From positions 11,262,863 through 11,326,862 of the forward strand of contig NC_041829.1 in the NCBI RefSeq assembly GCF_900964775.1: a stretch of DNA of 64,000 bases. The letters run 5' to 3'. How positions within the stretch are numbered: the stretch's first letter is position 1; every line of letters begins with the position of its first letter. Below are positions 49,701-61,700 of the stretch, in pieces. Under the pieces are notes generated by a model. That model saw only the letters and a program-made list of their open reading frames with translations. It was not told the origin of the DNA and ran no database searches. The position numbers were made by a program, and so were the translations under genes. Origin of the DNA: Scleropages formosus. Lineage: Eukaryota > Chordata > Actinopteri > Osteoglossiformes > Osteoglossidae.

Positions 49701-52700
49701 AACTGTTCTCAGGGAATTTTTACACACATTATGCTTGTTACATATCAAAAAAATGCATGAAAAATTAACAACGTTTTTGGTGCATCTCTTACACTGGAAT
49801 ACAATGTCTTAAGAAAGGCAACATACCAGGGAGAAGAGGAGGAGCCAGGGACATGGAGGGGGAGGAGCTCACTCAGGATGGGAGAGGTTTAGGTCACTTG
49901 ATGCATGCAAATGAGCTGGGATCCGCTAAGGTTAGCATGCAAGAACTGGAGGAACTGAAACACAACATCTAATGCAATGTATGAACACTGTGAGAGAGAA
50001 AACTGCTCTGAGAACAGCACTGTTCTCCCTGGTGCAGAGCATGTGTTTCAACATGGTGGGGTAAATGAATTCTACTGCTGTATTTTTACAGCATCTCATC
50101 TTCTTTCTGAATAATCTCTACTGGAATTTAATGTTGCACTGGCAGCCATCTGCTATGAAAACATGTTATTTGTATTTGCATATCATCTTTACATTAATAG
50201 CATTACAAATTAGGGCTGGAATTGGAGAAACACATCAAATGATAACCAGGTATGTAAGGCAATTAAAATAATATGTTCAAAAGCTATTATTTTGTATTCT
50301 ATAATTTTTCTATTATTTTTGTGTTCTTAATTCTTTGACTCATCAGGGTAAAATTTACTGAGGTTTGGTGTCATGTACTATACGTGTATTCGTTTTCAGG
50401 TATTGTGTATCACAGGTTGTCTGGGGTGCATCTGTATCTGTCAGTGTTGTTTGCCAGTGGTGTTGATCTAAGTCAAACTGCTTCCTAAGATTGATTTCAC
50501 CCTTCTTTTTCCAGGTGCAGTGGTTTCATCTTCACAACCATGAACTAAATTATATCTCCATCCAAGACCCCATAAACCATTTTCAGAAGCAATGTTTCAT
50601 TTTATTTTAAAAGAATGTAAAAGTATGCAGTTCTGGTTGGTATACATGTGTAAAATATCAAAGAAAAAAGACAGTAAAGGATGGAATACAGATTGAACAA
50701 TTATATATACTGCAATGCAATAGTATATAAAACCGATATAATTTGCCAGAATACAATAACATTTCAGCAGTTAGGCATATCCTTTCAGCCGGAATTTTCT
50801 TCCAGTAGGAAAGAAATTAAATGGAATAGAAAAAGTGCTATAAATGATTATTGTTGGACAAATTATTAGGTCATAAAAAACAGTATGTTTTCAATAAAAA
50901 AAAAAAAAAAAATCCAAGGACGGTTTTAACAGCCATTGAAATATTTCTAAAATACATTACTAATTGTGCTTTTTTTTTTGGAAGTACCAGTCATGTCTTT
51001 CTTAGGCCTCAAATGTAATTTATACTACAAAAATAAATAGGCTTTCTATTTATGATTATTTTAGGATGACTTCACCATATGACATCTATCTCAGCCAGTA
51101 CTGAAATAAACCATATGGCACTTTAAGATAGCTTTTCCTGTCTGGGTCACTATCAGAATTAACACACGCACAAACACACACACTTGACTTCTGGCCAAGA
51201 GCAGAAGTGTTATCCAACAGGATATCTAAACCTGCACAATAAACAACCATTATCAGTAATGTATGATACATTCTTTTTTGATTCATTCATACAGAGATAG
51301 GCACTCAGTCTGACTAATCACTACTCTGAGCTATCCTTACTGTTTCTTGCACAATAAATAGTTTTTTTTAGCTCAGGTAAGAAACCTTGAACATAATGCA
51401 AGCAGGATATAACATGTGGATTCCATACATTAGTTTTTTTGATTCAGATTCTTAACCAGAATGATGCATCAAACCTTTTAAGGTATTGCTTTTTCTTGTG
51501 CCAAGAGTTCTATGACATGTGTGCTGCATTCTCTCACTGTAGGATGAACTTTCTAGTGGGGGATTAGGCCATGCGGCAGTCGTCTTTGCCCTTGCCCTTT
51601 TTACTGCCCTTTGCCGAGCCTTTGCTGGCTTGGTCTTCAGTGCTCTCTGGTGGGACTTCAGCTGGTTGACTTTGTTCTTCTGACTGATTCTCTTGACTTT
51701 CTGTTTGCATTACTAAAGCAATGGCCTCCTCCCCTTGTTCTACAGTACTTTCTACCGCTGACTGTGATTCGTCACAAACTTGCTGACAAGGGAGTTCTGC
51801 ACTGGGAGCCTGGGACTGATCATGTACACCTGGCCTTTCCACCTTGGTCTCCAGTTGTTGGTTCAACTGTGTTTCTTTTTCTCCTTCAGACTGTCTCTCA
51901 GCTGTGGATGTTGTTTCCATTTCATTGTCTTCATGAAGACTAACAGGCAATGCTTCTGTAGCTGCTTCCAAATCACCTTCAAACTGAAACCCTTCCCCTT
52001 CTTCATTGTCCTTTTTCTCTGTGCATTGAATTTGTTTTCCATACTCTTCCTCTTTTTCAGGTGTACCTTTTTCTAGCTGGTCTGAGCCATTTTGAGTTTC
52101 TACATTACTGGGTATTTGTTCTTCAAAACCTGGTTCTTTCAAGCCCTCAGGTGCTTCACAGGAATCACTCTCATCATCTACGAAGGGTGATGGGACATTT
52201 ATTTGTGCACTTGAGCTTTCTTTTACTTCAGCATTTTTGGCATGCACCTCATTACCTGTGGAATTTTCTGAGAACTCTTCTTTCATCAGGGTATCTGCTT
52301 CTTCACAACTGTCCATGTCCTCAATCTCTGGTCCCTCAGGAAGTGTAACTTTGCTATCATTAAAACATTTTGTTGAGAAATCATCCCGATCAGCTGGAAA
52401 TACTTGAGCACTTTCCTCATCCTTCTTCAAATTATAGTCTGCTTCTGTCAGGATGTCTTCTTTAAAGGCACTTGCCTCTACAGGAACTGCAGGTTCAGAA
52501 GTCAAAGAATCCTCTGCACAAATTTTCAGCTTTGGGTCAAATTGGTCCTGTATTTCAGGATTATCACTGCTAGTTACAAATTCATGGACAGTCTCTAAGA
52601 TCTTGCCTTCATCTGTTCTACTTTGGTTTATGCCATCATGCTCAATTTCTTTCTCCCCTTCTGCCACAATTTCTTCCTGCACTGTTTGGAATGAGGTTTT

Positions 52701-55700
52701 GGTCTCAGATTTCTTTATTTGTTCTGTAGAACATTCTTCAGCTGTAGGATTATCTCTTGCTTTCATTTCTGGGATGACATGAGTCTCTTCATGATCATTT
52801 GTGCTAGCCTCTTGTATTTCCTTCATTTCTTGTTTAGCCACCCCTAGTTCTTCATTGGTTTTAGTAGGAGTAGCTTGTGCCTCACCTTTGTGCTTCTGCT
52901 TGCCCTTCTTCTTCTTTTTCTTCTTCTTCCCACAGCCTCCACCACTCTCAGGCTTTGAAGATGCATTAGAAGAGGGAGCAGAAGGTCTGTTAATCCATTC
53001 CTTACTTTGAGTGTCACTGTCTGGTTCAAGAATGATTGTGGTCCCAATGTCATCCACAAAGATTCTGTCCTTCTGAGCTGTACCTTGCCCTTCTAATTCA
53101 GAAATCATGTCAACACTTTCCAAATCTTGGTTAAAACAAATGGCTATAGTTTCTGTCGTTAACTGATCCTGCCTTATCATACTGGACATCTCAGCACATT
53201 CTTCGTTGTCCATACCAATACTATCTGTAGGACTGAGCAGTGGTTTAGCATATAAAGAAGAATCAGTCACAACATCTTCTTCTAAATGTTCATGCTTGAT
53301 CGTGTCTTCTAAGTTTTGATCATCTTGAAGAGGAATGTCTTCTGTTTGGGCTGACTGACAAGCACAGAATTCTACATTGTGGGTGCTCTCCCTGCCAGGT
53401 TCCACATCCTCAATCTTGTGCATGAATTCATGTTCAGTTGAATCTAATTTTTCCACCGCTTCTTGAGAGGACTTGTTGCAGACAGGTTCAGCCTCTGATT
53501 CATTTTCCAGGTCCACTTCTCCTTCACAGCTGGCTATTTTGTGTTCTTCATTATCTGTATCATTTTCTCCAGTTTCCATTTTTTCTGTGATCGGTCTCTC
53601 TGTGCCATTTCTCACCACCTCTTCTTCTGTTTCAGAGAGTTTCAAATTAGACTCGGAATTGAACTGACTGTTATGAGGTTTATAATCATCGTCTTCTTGC
53701 TCAGCCTCTTCAGCCACCACAGCAGAATCATTGTGGATTTCCTCAAGCCTTTGTTTCTCAGGTATACCAGAATGTGCATCCCGTGAAGGTAAATAGAGAT
53801 CCGTTGCAATCTCCCTGGGCAGCACATTTACACCAATGCTGCCATCCAGTAATTCCACCTCTGTCTTTGAGCTCTCCGGCATGGCAGTGTGATTCTTAGT
53901 CTTCTCTGACAGCACTCTATCGCCCCCTTCATCACACTCTTTACCTTTCAGCTTCACCTCCTTGGCTTTTCCTGGAAGACCCATGCAAAACAACTGTAGC
54001 GGCACATAATGTGGGACTACAACCACTAGTGGTAATTTTCATCTGGTGTTTTCTTTTTGCTGTGTCAGTTAGCAAGGAAAGATAAAGAGAATGGCAGCAG
54101 CTCTGGGAAATCAGTGAGCGTATGCGGCTAGGAGCCTCAAAGCAAAGTTCTTGACCCCAGGTTGACTCAGCAGACGGAGAAGAGCAAAACTCCAGAGAGC
54201 TGCAGCACACCACCAGAGTAGTATTCCAGGCCCTGGAAATGTCTGCTGTGGTCCTTTTTTAGCTAGTAAGGAGTTAGCTGCTCCCATTTTCTCACAAAAT
54301 TTATAAATGTTAAACCATTGTAACCACAGCAGATACTTACCAGGGCAAAGCTGAAGAAAACACTGGAAAACGCTGGCAAATAATCACAGATACCCTTGTT
54401 ATTGCTGATTTAAAATTTCAGTTACACTTGTAATCTATTCAACATAAGAAAAGGAATCACATATTATGATCCATTTAGTCAAGCTCAAATAATTTACAGA
54501 TAATTTATTTTGAAATAAATCAAATGACCACAGTGAAGCTTATATATGAAGAGAGGAGTTCTGCATATTTTGCTAGTTTTATTAATCTGCTGTTTTAAGT
54601 TTGATTAAAGTGATATGATTAATCAGGTGTAAAGCAATTCTTATTTTAAGAGTTTTTACCTTAAAACGTACAGAACTCGCACCATGTCAAAATGGGATTG
54701 CTCTACCTCTCATGAAACCACTGCTAATTCACAGCACATTATTTTACAGAGAAAGTGAAATACAAATAAACATTAAAATATAAAAGACACAGGAATCACC
54801 AAGACTCATTTGTTGTCCAGAGGTCCAAGGGACTTGGTGGATGGAAAGATGCAAGGATTGTACTGCAAGGGATTTATGATTGCATGGGACAACCCCAGGA
54901 ACATGGAAGGAAAGGCTAAAAAAAACTAGCCGCAGGGAAGCACACTGGTTAGTAGCAGATGACAGAGCAGACACATATGCTGAGCGTGACACAGATGTAC
55001 ACCGATATTAACGGGGACTTACCGAGGACACTGTCACCCCCAGTATGAGCTGTTTGGGAATCCTGGGCAGAGTCTGCATCGGTCAGCCTGTCAATTACCG
55101 CTCCAGTTTCTCCATTGGCATTCAGGTCAGGTCCAAGGACTATGCCATGCTTCTAAAAAAAAATATTTGCTATACTGTCAGAAGTGCAAGTTCGATTTCA
55201 CATTCCAAATGTTTCTCTTAAACTCTCTTTTAAGTCTTCTACTTTATTTTTGCCATGATACATGTGAGTTTAGAATGTAAACAGATGAGAGAAAATTGTG
55301 TAAAATCTGCAGTGGTCCTTCAAATTGTCCTTTGTATTTATGTCACATTCATCAAATTTAATGTCACCTCCCCAGAATCATGAAGTCATTCAAAGTGTAC
55401 CATTCAGTCAAAAGACAAAGTGGAGTAATAAGACATCTACTAGTTTTTTGTACACATTCAGTACCTTCAAAATATCTCTCAGCTGCAGCACCTCATCTCT
55501 GAGGTCATCTCGCTCATTCTGGACCGCATCAGAATACTCCTTCTGCCTCTCTAAAGCCTGAGCAGCACCCCCCGTGGCAAGGAGAAGCAAGAGCATATTG
55601 GAGAGGGAAGAGGTGATTGGAGGAAACAAGCGTGGGAAGGATGCAAAAGTTAGCGCAGCGCTGCCAGATTTGCATCACTTTTCCAGTTTCTGCCTCCATC

Positions 55701-58700
55701 TCATGGTCTTACACAAGCCACCCAAAAATATCACATTTACCAGTCTGTCCCCAAGTATTAGTATTTAAACATTGTTGTTTGCTCGATTTAACTTGTGCAG
55801 CTCCATGTACAATCTTCCTGCAGTAGACCAAAATAATAACCAGTTCATCTTATGTTATTTGAAACTTTATCAACCCATGGATGCAGACTGACCGAGAAAC
55901 ACAGCTCTGGGCAAGTACTGTAATGTAACTCTCAATCTATAATACTACCCTTGTTTGATTACTTGATCAGAAGCAATAATGACGTATCACTAATTTTCAA
56001 AGCTGTTAAGACCACCAAAAGTGTTAAGACATTTCTATTACATTTTCTTGCCAGGCTGTTAATTTTGTGATATCTTGCTTACAACTAATTTCTTACATGC
56101 CTATCTTAAATCCAAACACTAAGGTGAAGGTAGAACCCTGGTAAATGGTAATGCTAGACCCAAAAGTCCTATAATGCTAATGGCCGACTAAGATAATCCT
56201 ATGTTTACAGCGCTGTAAAAATTTACTTTTATTCATTTAGCAGACGCTTTGCTCCAAAGTGAAGTACATCTCAGAAAACAATACAACAGTGCATTACACC
56301 AACATAATAACAGATATACAGGCAGGCATGTGATTCTTGAGTACAGTCAACTTTTCTTATACCATCATATAAACCAGTACACGTTACATGAGTAGCTGCA
56401 TATAGTTTTTTTTTTTTTTTTTTGGGACGCAAATACTAGCTGTAGTGATAAATAGCAAATAAAAGGGTGGCCTTCCTTAAAGCTACCAGTAAACAGAGAC
56501 TAAGGGAGGCCCATGCTAGAGCTCAAATACTGCTAAGACAGACACAGCATACCCCAATCTTTTTATCCTTCCATTCCAGGGTCTCGTGCAGGTCTTGGAT
56601 CTCCCTAACATAGCCATCCTGCTTGAGACGCAACTGACGGATCTCCTAGCCATGATGCAAGGGAGGTCGTTAGGAAGCAAGCAGAGGAGAGAGAAGTCAG
56701 CAACACAGGAGTATGAGGAGCAGGAAAGGTCAAAGGTCAGTGAGAAGGTGAGCTCCTACCAGCGAAGACCCTTTTTAGAGAGGGTTACATGTGAAGATGG
56801 GTTACCACCGTCAATGACCAATAACCCTCAAACGTGCATGTAAGCACATATGGTTGAGCTTGAACTTACGGTCAGCAGCTCCTCACTTTGCTGCAGCATT
56901 TCCTTCATCTCACTAAACTGGAACTTCAGGATGCCATGGGCATGCTTCTCGCGCTCAAACTCCTACAAGGGACAAAACCAGAGTTGGTATATGAAGAGAG
57001 GAGTTCTGCTGTGTCACTGTGACAGGGTCCTATCCTACATCACATGGAGGTAGAGTTAGGTTTACGGTTAGTGTTTGGGCTTTCTATCCTTGTAATTAGA
57101 TTATTGTCATTGCTGTTGTCATCATCATTATTATTGTATTACCAATGTAAGGAAACAGGTATTATTACGGGTGTCAGCCTTTACTGGTGCTGGCCAGAGG
57201 CTCACCTTGACCTTTTCTTCGTATTCCCTCCGAGATTCAGACAGCTGCTCCTCCAGCTCCATCAGAGAGTCTTTCAGCACATCCACCTGGTACATCAGCT
57301 TTGATTTCTCGTTGTCCAGCTGTGCATTGGACACCATGGCCTTACGGTACTTCTCCTCTGCTTCAGCAAGAGCATCCTGAGGGGGCGAATTTGAGTCACC
57401 AGTAGTCATGCATGTATAGGGTCCACATCATAGTTATGAAAACAGTCTAATAGAACACAGGTGGGTGTGCTGTCAAAATTTTTAGTAGAATACCAATACA
57501 GTCAAAATCTTCACTATTAAAACTCTCAGATGCAGGCAGTAATGTTCCCTGTAAAAAAAACATACCCGAAGGAAATTTTGTCACCAGTAAGCACACATAC
57601 CGGTAGTTAGTAGCACTGCTCATGAAAACACATGTCTTTCATCAACACCATCACTGCTAGTACAAGTATATTCAACTCTGATTCATACACATCAACACAG
57701 AGAACTCAGTCCAGCACAGTCCTCAAGCTCTGGCACTCTCAGAGTTACTGCATGACACTTCACTCTGGTGGTAACCGGTACCTTGGCATCTTTGAGGCTC
57801 TGCTGGTACTCAGCTTCTACATCATGAATTTGAACCTGGAGTTGATGAATTTCCTTGAGTGGGCGGATTGAGGAAGGTCAGTTAGTGAGGTACACGTCAC
57901 TGTGGCTGTGCCTGTTGTTAGAGCTGACGTGACCCAGCAAGTTTGGAGCATTAACTAAACACATGGAGCTGCAACCACAAAGATTCTAACTATGTATGGA
58001 TTGATATTTAATTAGACATAAAACGCTCAATGCATGTGCTACCATCATGGCAGAGAAAGCACAAGGAGAACATGGGACATTATTAAAACTGCACTACTTT
58101 GACAAAATCAAGTCAAAATTCAGCATAAGCATAAATATTTCTTATTTCAGACATCTCTGTTAATTTTAATGTGTCTTCTACTGTTATTTATTCAGTTATC
58201 TGATGATTTTCTCAAAAGAATATTAGAGTGTTAAGTTTATATATTATGCTACCTACAATGATTTATCTATTTATACAGCTAGATAATCTTTATTCCGCAA
58301 ATTTAGAAAAAGTATCTTGCTCAAAGGTGCTACAGCAAGAGGCAAGATTTAAACCTGCGTCTCTAAATTTCAAGGCAGCAGTTCTAACCAACATACTACC
58401 AACTACCCCATTGTGGCTGACTTTTGGTGGGTTTTTTGCAGTTCTTTTGCACCATCATTCTTATAGTGTGTAAGTAAGGCCCATAGCCTGAGTTTACCGT
58501 AGTGTGGAGCCCAGGGAAACTGGATTCTTGAGTCTACACACTCACCTTCATCTCCCGCACAGAAGCCTCTGAATCTGCCCAGGTGGAGGCGTCACCACTC
58601 CCCCTCCGTGATGAAGCTCTGCTTAGGGAAGCGAGAGTGGAGGCCCTAGAACCCTGTAGGAATACATATTGTATATTCACCTTATACATCATGGTTGGAG

Positions 58701-61700
58701 CAATAGACTCACGTGATTATTTTACTGATTTTACTCCATGGGACATTTTGGAAGTCATTTGAAGCCCAGCTTCCATGTGCGGTCTTGCTGTTCTCCTCTC
58801 CCATACACACCCAGACACATACAACATCATACAAAGAGTTTCCACCCATCCACTCTGTACCTGCATAACCAGCTCTGCTGTTTTCCTGAGTGACATTGAA
58901 ATTTGTCACACAGTTTGTTTTGTTCTCAACAAAACACTTGATTAAGCCTATCCCAACTTATTAACTTATTTATTAATAAATATTGATATTTATTTTGGAT
59001 ATGCCTGTCAGCAATTCTCCTGAGTTAGCCATGCGGCCAGTGCAGAGGCCAGAATTATTGGTAGGTTGTGCAGGTTCAGTTAAGATGTGTGAGTTAATGA
59101 TACTGTAGTTAGAACTGCAGTCCTTAAATTGAATTAGTGAACATGATGCAATAATTGCACTGTTTCTAATGTGTGCTGTCTTTGACTGCTTATGTGTGGA
59201 AAAGCCTTGCATATTACAGGGAAGAGCACTAACCTTCTCAAGGAGGTCTCTGTCTGACCGGTCCTCCACCTGTAATAACGACACAGTGTGCAAATGTGAG
59301 CTACAGAGAGATCCCAGTAGATATGGATCTGAACAGGGCACACAGTGGGACAAAGTGATAAAATGTTCCCTTCCCCTGCCACTGTACAAGTAGCCCAGAG
59401 AAAAACCAGACTCAGGATTGCCACAGAAATGTGGCACCACACAATATCATTCAAATGAGTCTCATGTTCTTAAGGAGCTGACAAGCATGACGTATGTGCA
59501 AAACAGGACAATGAACGTATAGTCACAGACATTAACTGCCACTGCAGTACCATCAGCTTCTTCATATGTAACTGCATTCTGTATTTTTATTAGTCACTCA
59601 TGTAACAAACAACAGATCCTTGAAAGTGTATCTGTCCACAGGATAGGTATGTCTGTCTGTGACAAACCTGTGACACAGTAAAGAAATGAGAAATTAATGT
59701 TAGGTGGTCTGTTTTTGAGGGGCGCGGTGGCGCAGTGGGTTGGGCCACAGTCCTGCTCTCCAGTGGGTCTGGGGTTCGAGTCCTGCTTGGGGTGCCTTGC
59801 GACGGACTGGCGTCCCGTCCTGGGTGTGTCCCCTCCCCCTTTGGCCTTACGCCCTGTGTTGCCGGGTAGGCTCTGGTTCTCCGTGACCCCGTATGGGACA
59901 AGCGGTTCTGAAAATGTGTGTGTGTGTGTGTGTGGTCTGTTTTTTTATTATCTCTGGAAAATACATTATGTGCTTTTTTAACTAAAGTACTTGTTTTATC
60001 AATTAAATATACAAAACACTGTATGTTACACTTTGATCTTTTGATCTTGAACAAAATGAGCTAGTGCTTAACTGAGAGCGGAGCACATTCATGCATAATT
60101 ACTCAGGTGCCAATATACAGAAAGGGGATCAGTAAGTAGATCAGTCTGGTATTTAAGATGGTTGGAGTAGATGGTGGGATAGTAATAGGGTAGTCAGTCA
60201 GGATCTACCTAATAAAATAGCAACAATTCGGTTCCACTAGTAAAAATTGTCATAATGTAGGGTAGAGTTCTAGTAATATGGTAGGAGAGCATAGCTGGGT
60301 TCTACCAAGTAAAAGAGTGATACAATAGTACAGTTGGGTTCTACAAGTGAAAATCGCATTAGGGTAGTGCAGTTGGATTTCACCCAGTAAAACAGAGATA
60401 GGCTAATGTAGTTGGGATCTACCGAGTAAAACAGTGAAAGGGTTGCGTAGTTGGGCTTCAGCCAATACAAAATGATAGGATAATGTATTTAGGTTCTGTC
60501 ACTTAAAATAACAGGGTAGTGTAGATGGATTCTATAAATTAAAATAGGTAGTGTAGTCAGGTTCTACCAGTTAGGATGAGAATAGGATAGCGTAGTTAGG
60601 TGGTACCCGTTAAAATAGTGGTCGATAATAAAATAGTGGAAGATAATAACAGGATACTGTGGTTGGGTTCAAGTAGTTAAAATAGTAATAGGGATGTGCA
60701 GTTTGGTTTCTCTAGTTGAAAGGTTTGCAGTCAGTGTGCATCCCAATCCAACCCACCAATGTTAACAACTGTTTGTCCCAAGCAGGGTCATAGCAAGCCA
60801 TAGCCTATCCCAGAAACACAAGGCACAAGGGGGACGGGACACACTCTGGACAGGGCGCCAGTCCATCACAAGGTTCCCCAAGCAGGACTCAAACCCCGGA
60901 CACAGCATAAGCGGGCCCCACCCAAACCCACTGCACTACATCCCAATCCTTGACCCTAATAAGAATGACAAATTGTAGAGGACATTGTTAGAGGCAGTTT
61001 GCTGAAATACTGACCCTCAGACATCCACGGCTCCCAACTGACATTCTCTCCTCATCGTCGGAGATCTGAAAAACAAAGCAAAAGGTAGTAAAGATAAATG
61101 TCTATCTTTAGTCATTCAGCTGACGCTTTCCTCCAAAGAGACCAACAATTTTACGATACCTATAATTATTTACCCATTTGCACAGCTGCATAATTTTTAC
61201 TGGAGCAATTTAGGGTAAGTACCTTGCACAAGGGTTTTACACCCGGAGGTGGGATTTCAATGGCAGCAGCTCTAACCACTATGCCACCAGTTGTCCCCTA
61301 TAGACCTACTCTTCAGATTCACAATCCCAGCAGATCTGTAACAACATGGACAGTTCCAGCAAACTATGGAACAAAGCTATCAGCCACTGGGCCATATGGG
61401 CACCCTAGACAGTCCCTCTAAATGGGTCATTTGGGAATCCAGCAGGGTGGAACTAACAGGTCTTCCATCCATACAGCTTAGCAGGCTCAATGGTCCCTCT
61501 ACCAACAGTACTGTAAAAGAACTTTAAGATTTATAGAGAGACAACAAGTCTTCATTAGCACCTAATAACTGTGTGCTTGTAAAGGGCATTCACCAAAATC
61601 AAATTAGCAATACACTCATCTCAGATGTTAAAAAGAAATGTTGCATTATCTGACACTTATTGTCACTCAACTCCACAATATCACAGTCCACATTAATCTT

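Noticed and set aside
52061-53010. Plus-strand frames opposite the lrrfip1 long exon
   Set aside because: Leu/Phe/Ser-rich mirror frames of a Glu/Lys-rich exon; a usual antisense artefact.
60270-60470. 66-codon minus-strand frame with 13-residue repeats
   Set aside because: Explained entirely by the 39-bp minisatellite period.
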